Origin: Acidobacteriota bacterium
GTDB taxonomy: Bacteria; Acidobacteriota; Vicinamibacteria; Vicinamibacterales; UBA2999
Direction: 5' to 3'
Length of the DNA stretch: 52,179 nt
Assembly: GCA_016213695.1 (NCBI GenBank)
Contig: JACQZV010000003.1
Coordinates: 1 to 52,179, forward strand
Shown here: positions 18,485-26,382 of the stretch, piece after piece
Layout of the letters: each line of letters starts with the position of its first letter
How positions within the stretch are numbered: the first letter of the stretch is position 1
Translations under genes and position numbers: made by a program
Notes under the pieces: model-generated
The model's input: the letters and a program-made list of their open reading frames with translations, nothing else
Told to the model about the DNA's origin: nothing
Databases searched by the model: none

Positions 18485-19933
18485 TCAGCCGCGCAGGTAG
18501 ACCGCTTTCCGGTCGACGAAGAACTCCAGGCCGCTTTCGCTGTTCTCGGGCAGGCCGGCGCCCGACTGCTTGACGCCGCCGAACGGCATCGAGGGCTCCT
18601 TGTAGCCGGTGTGCACGTTGACGTGCGCCAGACCGGCTTCGATGCCGTCGATGTACCGCTTCGCCGCACCGATATCCGTGGTGTAGATCGCCGACGACAA
18701 CCCGTAGATCGAGTCGTTGGCCAGAGCGAGCGCCTCATCGAGCGAGTCGAACTCGGACACGGCCAGCACCGGACCGAAAATCTCGTCGCGGAAGAGCGCC
18801 ATCTCCGGCCGCACGCCGACAAAGACCGTCGGACGGATGAAATAGCCGTCCGGCGGCAGCCCCGCGCCGCCGCCCGCAACCATGCGCGCGCCGTCCGCCT
18901 GGGCCCTGCCAATGGCGGCACAGATGTCTTGGTACTGCTGGGGGCCGGCCACCGGACCCATATCGGTCGTCTCGAGCACTCCATCGCCGACCGCCATCCG
19001 GCCGCAGCGCGCCGTGAGCTGTTCCAGGAACGATCCGGCAATGCCGCGCTGCAGCAGGATGCGGCTCGTAGACGTACACCACTGGCCCGCGTTGGCGAAG
19101 CCGGCCGTGACCGCCGCCTCCAGCGCTGCGCTCAGGTCGGCGTCCTCCATCACGATCAGCGCATTCTTCCCGCCCAGCTCGAGCTGCGTGCGCGTCAGGT
19201 TGGCGGCGGCCTTCGCCTGGATCTTCTTGCCGACCTCGGTGGAGCCGGTGAACGAGAGTGCGCGAACGCCCGGATGTTCGACGATGTGATTGCCGATGGA
19301 CGAGCCGAGGCCGGTGACGCAGTTGAAGACGCCCGCGGGCAGGCCGGCGCGCTCGAACAGGCCGGCCATGAAGACGCCCGACCACGGCGTGAACGACGCC
19401 GGCTTGAACACGACGGTGTTTCCGGTCAGCAGCGCCGGCAGCGTCTTGCGGCACATCACGTTCATCGGGAAGTTCCACGGGCTGATCACACCCACCACGC
19501 CCACGGGCTCGTATTGCACCCATGTCGTGAGGTCGCGGAACGCGCCGGGCCCGGTGTGGCCGTAGAACGCCGACACCTGCGTCAGGTGGTAGCCGCCTTC
19601 GACCAGCGCGGAGTCCACTTCGGCGCGCGATTCGCGAATCGTCTTGCCGTTCTCAAGCGTGACGATGCGGGCCAGCTCTTCGCGTGATGCCTTGAGCAGC
19701 CTGAGAAATTCCGCGATGTGCTGCTGGCGCTCGGGCACCGACGTCCGGCGCCACGCACGGAACGCCGCCTCGGCGGCGCCGATCGCCTCGTCGATGTCGT
19801 CGGGGGTCGAGGCCTGGAAGGCGCCGAGGCTGCTGCCCCTACGTACCGGATTTTCATCCTGAAACGTCTGCCCGCTCCGGGAACATTTCCATTGGCCGGC
19901 AACGAAGTTCTTCAGCGCGTCGGCCATGTTCAC
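18485..19933 (-). CDS. NAD(P)-dependent aldehyde dehydrogenase
   Basis: The 482-aa enzyme is a complete ALDH-superfamily member: Rossmann motif FTGSTEVG (229-236), catalytic Glu252 in ELGGKN and nucleophile Cys286 in AGQWCTSTSR. Its closest look is the alpha-ketoglutaric semialdehyde/vanillin-type branch, but substrate assignment needs alignment. The GTG at 19933 overlaps the upstream cupin stop as GTGA, which favours it over the ATG at 19927; both give the same protein core. It ends only ten bases from the convergent symporter stop, with no clear terminator in between. Confidence 0.88.
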   Translation of the reverse strand: MNMADALKNFVAGQWKCSRSGQTFQDENPVRRGSSLGAFQASTPDDIDEAIGAAEAAFRAWRRTSVPERQQHIAEFLRLLKASREELARIVTLENGKTIRESRAEVDSALVEGGYHLTQVSAFYGHTGPGAFRDLTTWVQYEPVGVVGVISPWNFPMNVMCRKTLPALLTGNTVVFKPASFTPWSGVFMAGLFERAGLPAGVFNCVTGLGSSIGNHIVEHPGVRALSFTGSTEVGKKIQAKAAANLTRTQLELGGKNALIVMEDADLSAALEAAVTAGFANAGQWCTSTSRILLQRGIAGSFLEQLTARCGRMAVGDGVLETTDMGPVAGPQQYQDICAAIGRAQADGARMVAGGGAGLPPDGYFIRPTVFVGVRPEMALFRDEIFGPVLAVSEFDSLDEALALANDSIYGLSSAIYTTDIGAAKRYIDGIEAGLAHVNVHTGYKEPSMPFGGVKQSGAGLPENSESGLEFFVDRKAVYLRG

Positions 19934-20439
19934 CTGGACGATGGGGCCGACACGTTGCCGGGAAACCGGGCCTCGAGATACGTGACGTGGCCGTTAATCC
20001 TGCTGAACCAGTGAGCCGTCCCTGGCGGGATCACGATGATGTCTCCCGGCTTGATGTCATTCGAGACGCCTCCCGTGATGCCCGCGGTCCGGTTCTTCGG
20101 ATCGGGCATCGACCCGCCCGTGGTGTACGTGCCGCCGCCGTCGAGGATGTAGTACACCTCGGTCACGTCCGCGCCATCGCCGTCTTTCGTGTGGACGCTG
20201 GCGTTGTTCGGGCCTGCCACCCGGCGCCGGACGACGAACGGCGGGACGATTCGAGCGGACTGACCCGCGACGATCCCGAGCGCCGGCTTGTCGGCATCGA
20301 GCATCCTGTTCCACTGGGCGGACGCAATGAACCGGCCGGGCGGGGTCATCACGCCCTGGGCCATGCCCACGAGGTCGTGCAGCGAGAGTGCCGCAAGGGT
20401 GACGAGCAGCGCACCGCGCAGGAGTCTCTTCATCATCAC
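19930..20439 (-). CDS. Exported cupin-domain protein (A)
   Basis: This 169-aa protein has an N-terminal signal peptide (MMMKRLLRGALLVTLAALS) and a single cupin barrel. The first cupin motif is around SVHTKDGDGADVTEVYYILDG and the second around GDIIVIPPGTAHWF, giving two His and one Glu candidates for metal binding. The substrate is unknown. The paralogue B lies 13 bases upstream, so the two are co-transcribed and may work together. The stop codon overlaps the start of the aldehyde dehydrogenase gene. Confidence 0.8.
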   Translation of the reverse strand: MMMKRLLRGALLVTLAALSLHDLVGMAQGVMTPPGRFIASAQWNRMLDADKPALGIVAGQSARIVPPFVVRRRVAGPNNASVHTKDGDGADVTEVYYILDGGGTYTTGGSMPDPKNRTAGITGGVSNDIKPGDIIVIPPGTAHWFSRINGHVTYLEARFPGNVSAPSSR

Positions 20440-20452
20440 TGGTCTCCTCGAC

Positions 20453-21058
20453 TTATCGGGGCGCCGTCCCGAGCGCCATCAGGGGAGCGACGCCGTCCGG
20501 ATCGACACGCACCACGACGTAGCTCGTGAACTCGTCGGCGTCTTCCCACTTGTGCGGCGTGCCCGCCGGGATGATGAGGACATCGCCCTTCGCAATCGTG
20601 ACGTCCCTGGCCCCGGCCGCCGTTGTGCCGCCGCTTCCCCGTCCGTTGCCGACGCTCACGGGGCGGCGCTTCCAATCGGCGATCGTGCCGCCGAGCTTCA
20701 TATGACCCCGGCCTTCGAGCACGTAATAGACCTCCGCCACGTCGTCGTGAACCGCATAGTTCGGGTTCTTCTGCCCCTTGTTGCGATAGACCACGCTGAT
20801 GCCAACCTGGTGCGCGTCGCTGCCGCCGCCGGCCTTGACCATGTTCATCGGCACGTCGTCATCCTTGGCCGCGATCATCTTCTTCTTGTGTGCCTCGATC
20901 TGTGCGGCCGTGATGAGGGTCCCCGGCAGATCGTAACGGTGACCGGGCAGCGCCACGGGGGACGGATCAGTGGGGCGCTGCTCCTGTGCGGCGACGGCCG
21001 CCGCGACGCCCACCACCAACATTCCCGCGGCGCGGTATCTGCAGATCCTGCGATACAT
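20453..21058 (-). CDS. Exported cupin-domain protein (B)
   Basis: The 201-aa paralogue of the downstream cupin carries a signal peptide (residues 1-24 or so, MYRRICRYRAAGMLVVGVAA) and a cupin barrel with DDVAEVYYVLEGRGHM and GDVLIIPAGTPHKWED. It is longer by a lysine-rich helix (AAQIEAHKKKMIAAKDDD) before the barrel. The pair resembles exported cupins often annotated only as 'cupin domain-containing'. A catalytic role in the periplasm is possible but not shown. Confidence 0.78.
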   Translation of the reverse strand: MYRRICRYRAAGMLVVGVAAAVAAQEQRPTDPSPVALPGHRYDLPGTLITAAQIEAHKKKMIAAKDDDVPMNMVKAGGGSDAHQVGISVVYRNKGQKNPNYAVHDDVAEVYYVLEGRGHMKLGGTIADWKRRPVSVGNGRGSGGTTAAGARDVTIAKGDVLIIPAGTPHKWEDADEFTSYVVVRVDPDGVAPLMALGTAPR

Positions 21059-21141
21059 GATGTCCCTCTCCCATCCGTAAGCGTCACGGACCTGTCCCGC
21101 GTCTTCGGCGTTCCGTGGCGGTGTGAAGTGGCGCGGCTGAG

Positions 21142-22620
21142 CTAGATTCCCCCGAGGCAGATGTACTTGATCTCCAGAAACTCCTCGATCCCGTACTTCG
21201 ACCCTTCGCGGCCGAGACCCGACTCCTTGACGCCGCCAAACGGCGCCACCTCGGTCGAGATGATACCGGTGTTGACGCCGACGATCCCGGTCTCGAGCGC
21301 CTCGGCCACACGCCAGACGCGGCCGATGTCGCGGCCGTAGAAGTAGGCGGCCAGTCCGAACGGCGTGTCGTTCGCCAGCGCGATCGCCTCGTCCTCGGTG
21401 CGGAACCGGAAGAGCGGCGCGACGGGGCCGAACGTTTCCTCCTGCGCCACCAGCATCGCGGGCGTCACGTCGGCGAGCACGGTCGGCTCGAAGAAGCGGC
21501 CGCCGCGCGCGTGGCGCCTGCCGCCGCTCACGATGCGCGCCCCCTTGGCCAGCGCGTCCGCGACATGCTCCTCCACCTTCTGGACGGCGCGATCGTCGAT
21601 GAGCGGGCCCTGCGTCGCGCCCTCGTCGAGGCCCGGCGCGGGCTTCAGCGTCCGCACGGCCGCCGCGAGCCGGCCGGCGAACGCGTCGTAGACGCCGTCC
21701 TGCACCAAGAGGCGATTCGCGCAGACGCAGGTCTGTCCCGTATTCCGGTATTTCGACGCCATCGCGCCCTCCACCGCCGCGTCGAGATCCGCGTCGTCAA
21801 ACACGATGAACGGCGCGTTGCCGCCGAGCTCGAGCGAGATCTTCTTCACGGTGCCGGCGCACTGCGCCATCAGGAGCTTCCCGGTCTCGGTCGAGCCGGT
21901 AAACGACAGCTTGCGCACGTCCGGGTTCGACGTCAGCTCGCGCCCGATTTCCCCGGCCGCCCCCGTCAGCACGTTGAACACGCCCTTCGGCAACCCGGCG
22001 CGCTCTCCGAGTTCGGCGAGCGCGAGCGCGGAAAACGGGGTCTGCGACGCGGGCTTCAGCACGACCGTGCAGCCCGCCGCAATCGCCGGTCCCGCCTTGC
22101 GGGTGATCATCGCGAGCGGAAAGTTCCACGGCGTGATGCAGGCAACAACACCGATCGGCTGCTTGATGACGATGATGCGCTTGTCGCGCTGGTGGCCCGG
22201 GATGGTGTCGCCGTAGACGCGCTTGGCCTCCTCGCCGAACCATTCGAGAAACGACGCGGCGTAGCCGACCTCGCCGCGCGACTCGGCGAGCGGTTTGCCC
22301 TGCTCGAGGGTCATCAGTCGCGCCAGGTCCTCCTGGTTCGCCATCATCAGGTCGAACCAGCAGCGCATCACCGCTGCACGCTCCTTCGCCGTCCGGCTGC
22401 GCCAGCCGGGGAAGGCCCGCGCGGCGGCTCCAACGGCCGTCCGCGTCTCGGTCGCGCCGAGCTTCGGCACGAGGCCGATGACCTCGCCCGTCGCCGGGTT
22501 ATCGACGCCAATCGTGGCGCCGCCGCGGGCATCGAGCCACGCGCCGTCGATGTAGCAGGCCTGCCGGAAGAGTCTGGAATCGGCGAGGGAGACGCCGGTG
22601 GGTGCGGTGGTGGATGGCAT
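21142..22620 (-). CDS. gabD: Succinate-semialdehyde dehydrogenase-like ALDH
   Basis: Starting at MPSTTAPTG the product has 492 aa. Catalytic Glu is at 264 (ELGGNAP) and the nucleophile Cys at 298 (NTGQTCVCANR), with the double-cysteine CVC typical of GabD-type enzymes; FTGSTETGK is the Rossmann motif. These match the NAD(P)-dependent succinate-semialdehyde dehydrogenases that close the 4-aminobutyrate/4-hydroxybutyrate route to succinate. Related semialdehydes cannot be excluded. The ATG at 22620 was chosen over one at 22653 because the extra residues overlap a repeat and do not match the family. It lies 32 bases from the E2 gene, with a short repeat in between. Confidence 0.88.
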   Translation of the reverse strand: MPSTTAPTGVSLADSRLFRQACYIDGAWLDARGGATIGVDNPATGEVIGLVPKLGATETRTAVGAAARAFPGWRSRTAKERAAVMRCWFDLMMANQEDLARLMTLEQGKPLAESRGEVGYAASFLEWFGEEAKRVYGDTIPGHQRDKRIIVIKQPIGVVACITPWNFPLAMITRKAGPAIAAGCTVVLKPASQTPFSALALAELGERAGLPKGVFNVLTGAAGEIGRELTSNPDVRKLSFTGSTETGKLLMAQCAGTVKKISLELGGNAPFIVFDDADLDAAVEGAMASKYRNTGQTCVCANRLLVQDGVYDAFAGRLAAAVRTLKPAPGLDEGATQGPLIDDRAVQKVEEHVADALAKGARIVSGGRRHARGGRFFEPTVLADVTPAMLVAQEETFGPVAPLFRFRTEDEAIALANDTPFGLAAYFYGRDIGRVWRVAEALETGIVGVNTGIISTEVAPFGGVKESGLGREGSKYGIEEFLEIKYICLGGI

Positions 22621-22630
22621 GGTATGCCTC

Positions 22631-22657
22631 GCGGTCCGGCTCAAGCCGGACACTACG
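22631..22657. repeat. Short palindromic repeat (REP-like), copy between gabD and E2
   Basis: The core GGTCCGGCTCAAGCCGGACACTACG is a near-palindrome that fills the gap between the E2 stop and the gabD start. It contains the E2 stop codon (TAG, positions 22655-22653). Two more copies, in opposite orientation, lie inside the E2 gene at 23331-23408. The TCCGGCT/AGCCGGA arms could form a small hairpin in the mRNA. Confidence 0.7.
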
Positions 22658-23882
22658 TGCGTGTGAGTTCAGTTACGACGTCGCGCAGAAACTCAGCGGC
22701 GCGGGCGCCGTCGGCCACGCGATGATCGCACGAGAGCGTGAGCGACACCATCGGGCGCACCGCCGGCGCGCCGTTCACGGCCACCACGCGATCGGCGATG
22801 GCACCGACGGCGAGGATCGCGGCCTGGGGCGGCACGATGATCGCGGTAAAGGCGTCCACGTCGAACATGCCGAGGTTGCTCAGCGTGAACGTGGCGCCCG
22901 CGACGTCGCCCGGCTGCAGCCGGCCGGCGCGCGCGCGCTCCGCCAGCTCCCGCCGCCGCGCCGCAAGGTCGCCGATTGCCAGCGTGTCGGCGCGCGCGAT
23001 CACGCCCGTCACCACCGCGTTCTCCACCGCCAGCGCGAGCGCGATATTCACGTCGGCGTGCGCGACGATGCCGTTGCCGGTCCAGCTCGCGTTCAGCCGC
23101 GGGTGGCGCCTGAGCGCGCGAGCGACGGCGGCGACGATCAGATCCGTGTGCGTGAGCTTGACGCCGTGCGATCGCTCGACCTCCGGCAGGAGCGCCTCGC
23201 GCGAGGCGGTGAGCGCGGTCGCATCCACGTCGCGCGTGACGAAGAAGTGCGGCACCGTCGTCCAGCTCTCGGTCGTGCGCTCGGCCATGAGCCGGCCGAT
23301 CGTCGTGGGAGCTTCGGCGGCAGATGCCCCGGTCCGGCTGAAGCCGGACGCTACGGACGAATCGGACCCCGCCTGCTCAGTCGTAGTGGCCGGCTTCAGC
23401 CGTAGGCGTTCTGCGGCGGCAAGAATGTCGTCCGCCAGGATCTCCCCGCCCGGGCCGGATCCGGTCAGGCGGCTGAGATCGACGCCATGCTCGCCGGCCA
23501 GGCGGCGCGCCTTGGGAGAGATCCGCGGCGCCTGCGCTGCTGGCGTGCCGGCATCGGCCCTGGCGACCGCGGCCGGCTGCGGCGCCGCATCGGTCCGGCG
23601 GGCGGTCGGCGCGTCCGCGGGCGCCGCCGCGGGCGGAGCCTCCCCGGGCGCGACGAGCCATGCGATCGTGTGGCCGACGGCGATGACGTCACCGGGCCGC
23701 GCGGTGACGCCGGCAAGGATCCCGTCGCCGGCGGCCTCCACTTCGACGACGGCCTTGTCGGTCTCCACCTCCAGGAGCATCTCGCCCTTGCGGACCGGCT
23801 CGCCCTCCTTCTTCAGCCACGCGACGAGCTTGCCGGTCTCCTGCGCCATCTCGAGCGCAGGCATCACCACGCTCACGGCCAT
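22653..23882 (-). CDS. 2-oxoacid dehydrogenase E2 (lipoyl acyltransferase)
   Basis: The 409-aa protein has a lipoyl domain with Lys43 in EVETDKAVVEVEA, an E3-binding domain (about 119-156, ISPKARRLAGEHGVDLSRLTG) and a catalytic acyltransferase domain with the DHRVADG motif near the C-terminus. It would form the core of the complex with the E1alpha/E1beta pair 1.5 kb upstream. Residues 160-185 of the linker come from an inverted pair of short repeats, in the otherwise Ala/Pro-rich inter-domain linker. No E3 gene is in the window. Acetoin, branched-chain or pyruvate specificity is undetermined. Confidence 0.9.
   Translation of the reverse strand: MAVSVVMPALEMAQETGKLVAWLKKEGEPVRKGEMLLEVETDKAVVEVEAAGDGILAGVTARPGDVIAVGHTIAWLVAPGEAPPAAAPADAPTARRTDAAPQPAAVARADAGTPAAQAPRISPKARRLAGEHGVDLSRLTGSGPGGEILADDILAAAERLRLKPATTTEQAGSDSSVASGFSRTGASAAEAPTTIGRLMAERTTESWTTVPHFFVTRDVDATALTASREALLPEVERSHGVKLTHTDLIVAAVARALRRHPRLNASWTGNGIVAHADVNIALALAVENAVVTGVIARADTLAIGDLAARRRELAERARAGRLQPGDVAGATFTLSNLGMFDVDAFTAIIVPPQAAILAVGAIADRVVAVNGAPAVRPMVSLTLSCDHRVADGARAAEFLRDVVTELTRT
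23331..23408. repeat. Inverted pair of REP-like repeats inside the E2 linker
   Basis: A copy GGTCCGGCTGAAGCCGGACG (23331-23350) is followed about 30 bases later by an inverted copy (GGCCGGCTTCAGCC, 23388-23401). Together they encode residues 160-185 of E2, including the peptide VASGFSRTG. Both lie in frame in the flexible linker, so the protein stays intact. The same core recurs at 22631-22657. Confidence 0.75.
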
Positions 23883-23885
23883 CGG

Positions 23886-25244
23886 CTAGCGCCCCGCGCC
23901 GATCTTCTCGTGGCCGGCCTCCGCGCGCGCCGCGGCCGCGATCATCTCGACCACCTCGGGATTCCGCGGCGCCTCCGTCTCCCGCACGATCGGAAGCGTG
24001 CCGCCGACCGTGACGAACGGCGCGCCGGCGACGAGCAGCTCCTCGGCCGGGAAGCGCGTGATCACTTCATGCCCCGTCGGCGTGACGACGATCTCCTCTT
24101 CGATGCGCGCGGCGCTCCACCCGTCGGTCGACGGCCAGAACGTCTCGAGCGCGAACACCATGCCGGGCTTGATCTCGTGCGGATGCTCGAGCGACACGAG
24201 CCGGCTGATCATCGGCCGCTCCCAGATGGCCAGGCCGATGCCGTGGCCCATCTGCAGCGCGAACGCCGCTTCTTCGTTCGGGAAGCCGAACTCCTGCGCC
24301 CGGGGCCACACCGCCGCCACGTCCGCTGTCGAGCGTCCCGGCCGAATCAGCTCGATCGACGCGTCGAGGTAATCGCGGCACCGCTTGTACGCGTCCACGA
24401 GGGCGCGCGACGCCGACCCCACCGCGAACGTCCGGTAGTAGCAGGTGCGATATCCCATGTACGAGTGGAGGATGTCGTAATAGACCGGATCGCCAGGCCT
24501 GAGCGCGCGATCCGAGAAGAGGTGCGGGTGGGGGCTGCAGCGCTCGCCGGAAATCGCGTTGACGCCTTCCACGTACTCGGAGCCAAGGTCGTAGAGCCGC
24601 TCGGCGACGAGCGCCACCGCCTCGTTTTCCCGCATCCCCGGCTTCATCGCCTTGTAGAGGTCGTAATAGGCGGCGTCCACCATCATCGCCGCCATGTTCA
24701 GCAGGATGATTTCGTCGTCGGTCTTGATCTCGCGCGCGACGCACAGCAGCGCCTGCCCATCGACGACGGTGATCCCCTCACGCTGCAGGGCGAACATGAC
24801 GGGCGGCTCGACGATATCGACGCCGAGCGGCTCCTTGTGCAGTCCGCGCTTCTCCAGCTCGATCCGGATCTTCTTCGCCACGTCCTCGGCGCGCCCCATC
24901 TCCGGCGTCATCGCGCCGCGCATCGAGGGGATACCGGCACGCGAGCGCTCGCCGAGCCAGGGACAATGAAGCTGATGATGGCGGGCGGCGGAGCCGAAGT
25001 CCCACAGGATCGGCTCGTCGTGCTGCGGCAGCAGCGTGAAGCGGCTGATCTTGTCCTGCGCCCACGTGCCGATGTGGGTCGAGGTGATGTACCGCACGTT
25101 GTTCATGTCGAAGCAGAGCAACGCGCCCATGGAAGACTTCGCCAGCAGCTCCTTGATGCGCGCGAGCCGCTCGCGCCGCAGCCGGTCGAAGTCGACCCGC
25201 TGCTCCCAGTCCACCGCCATCGTGCCGAAGGTTTTCAATGCCAC
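23886..25244 (-). CDS. M24-fold protein (Xaa-Pro peptidase/creatinase-like) with one metal ligand replaced
   Basis: The 452-aa protein has the two-domain M24 ('pita-bread') layout: N-terminal domain about 1-170 and catalytic domain from about 175. Metal ligands visible are Asp257 (YYDILHSY), His334 (GHGIG), Glu367 (ALETF) and Glu382 (RIEEEIV). The site of the second Asp, eleven residues after the first, is Cys268 (YRTCYYRT), where canonical members read Y.SD.TRT. This suggests a mononuclear metal site or a non-peptidase activity. The gene lies between E1beta and E2, three bases from the E2 start. Function: unknown; M24-fold members include prolidases, creatinase and DMSP lyase DddP. Confidence 0.8.
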   Translation of the reverse strand: MALKTFGTMAVDWEQRVDFDRLRRERLARIKELLAKSSMGALLCFDMNNVRYITSTHIGTWAQDKISRFTLLPQHDEPILWDFGSAARHHQLHCPWLGERSRAGIPSMRGAMTPEMGRAEDVAKKIRIELEKRGLHKEPLGVDIVEPPVMFALQREGITVVDGQALLCVAREIKTDDEIILLNMAAMMVDAAYYDLYKAMKPGMRENEAVALVAERLYDLGSEYVEGVNAISGERCSPHPHLFSDRALRPGDPVYYDILHSYMGYRTCYYRTFAVGSASRALVDAYKRCRDYLDASIELIRPGRSTADVAAVWPRAQEFGFPNEEAAFALQMGHGIGLAIWERPMISRLVSLEHPHEIKPGMVFALETFWPSTDGWSAARIEEEIVVTPTGHEVITRFPAEELLVAGAPFVTVGGTLPIVRETEAPRNPEVVEMIAAAARAEAGHEKIGAGR

Positions 25245-25271
25245 TGCACATCTCCATCACCGCCACGACAA

Positions 25272-25338
25272 GCCACGGAGGCACAGAGACACGGAGGGAC
25301 GACAGACATGTCTCTCCGTGACTCCGTGTCTCCGTGGC
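25272..25338. repeat. Imperfect inverted repeat between the M24 and E1beta genes
   Basis: The arms GCCACGGAGGCACAGAGACA and GACTCCGTGTCTCCGTGGC fold back on each other around ACGACAGACATGTCT. Such GCCACGGAG/CTCCGTGGC hairpins look like a dispersed intergenic repeat. It is the only gap of any size (103 bases) between the M24 and E1beta genes, so it could act as an mRNA processing or attenuation site separating E1 from M24/E2. Confidence 0.6.
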
Positions 25339-25347
25339 CCGTCGGGA

Positions 25348-26382
25348 TCATTTGTTGCACATCTGCCGCACGAGATCGACCACGTCGCGTTCGGCGGGCA
25401 CCGTCGCATCCTCGAGCGGAGGCGAAAAGGGAATCGGCACGTGCCGGGCGCCCAGGCGGCGCACCGGACCGTCCAGCTCGTAGAAGGCCCCCTCGGCGAT
25501 GACCGACGCGAGCTCACCGGTCACGCCGTAGCGGAAGGAGCCCTCGTCGATGACGAGCGCGCGCGACGTCTTCCGCACCGACTCAATCAGCGTCTTCTCG
25601 TCGAGCGGCCACGTCGTCCGCGGATCGACCACCTCGGCGCTGATCCCGATCTCTTCGAGCATCGCCGCGGCGCCGAGCGCCACCTGCACCATGCTGCTCG
25701 TGGCGACCAGCGTGACGTCGCGCCCCTCCCGCTTGATGTCGGCCACGCCGAACGGGATCGTGTAGTCGCCCTCCGGCACGGGTCCCTTGACCTTGGCGTA
25801 GCTGATCTTGTCCTCGAAGAAGACGACCGGGTTGTCGTCGCGGATCGCCGTCTTCAGCAGCCCCTTGGCGTCGTACGGCGTGGACGGGATCGCCACCTTG
25901 AGACCTGGGACGTGGCTCGGCCAGGCGTGCAGCGACTGTGAATGCTGCGCCGCCGAGCGCCGCGTCGCGCCCATCGTCGCGCGAATCACCATCGGCACCT
26001 TCCACCGGCCGCCCGACATGTAGTGACTCTTGGCTGCCTGGTTCACCACCTGATCCATGACGAGCGCGATGAAGTCGCCGAACATGATGTCGACGATCGG
26101 CCTGAGGCCGGTCATCGCGGCGCCGACCGCCAGCCCGGTGAAGCCGGCTTCCGAGATCGGCGTGTCGATGACCCGGTCCTTGCCGAACTCCTCGACCAGC
26201 CCTTTCAGCACCTTGAACGCGGTGCCGGCCTCCGCAACGTCTTCGCCCAGGAGCACGACCTTCGGATCGCGCCGCATTTCCTCGGCGAGCGCCTCACGGA
26301 TCGCCTCGCCGAACGTGATCTCTCGAACCGGGGCGTCCGCTTTCGGCGGAACCCGCCCGGCGTGTGCGACAGCCTCAGGCAT
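25348..26382 (-). CDS. 2-oxoacid dehydrogenase E1 beta subunit
   Basis: The 344-aa transketolase-like subunit starts MPEAVAHAGRVPP; the E1beta body begins at REITFGEAIREALAEEMRRD. Visible marks are GEDVAEAGTAFKV, DTPISEAGFTGLAVGAAMTG and FGDFIALVMDQVVNQAAK, all expected in E1beta of pyruvate/acetoin/branched-chain complexes, and the C-terminal domain (VIDEGSFRYGVTGELAS). Its ATG overlaps the E1alpha stop by eight bases (ATGCCTGA), so the subunits are translationally coupled. An ATG at 26394 is possible but would overlap more. Confidence 0.93.
   Translation of the reverse strand: MPEAVAHAGRVPPKADAPVREITFGEAIREALAEEMRRDPKVVLLGEDVAEAGTAFKVLKGLVEEFGKDRVIDTPISEAGFTGLAVGAAMTGLRPIVDIMFGDFIALVMDQVVNQAAKSHYMSGGRWKVPMVIRATMGATRRSAAQHSQSLHAWPSHVPGLKVAIPSTPYDAKGLLKTAIRDDNPVVFFEDKISYAKVKGPVPEGDYTIPFGVADIKREGRDVTLVATSSMVQVALGAAAMLEEIGISAEVVDPRTTWPLDEKTLIESVRKTSRALVIDEGSFRYGVTGELASVIAEGAFYELDGPVRRLGARHVPIPFSPPLEDATVPAERDVVDLVRQMCNK

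Noticed and set aside
23886-25244. Calling the M24 protein a DMSP lyase (DddP)
   Set aside because: The metal site pattern differs (Asp257, Cys268) and the extra DddP aspartate is not present, so the assignment would be speculation.
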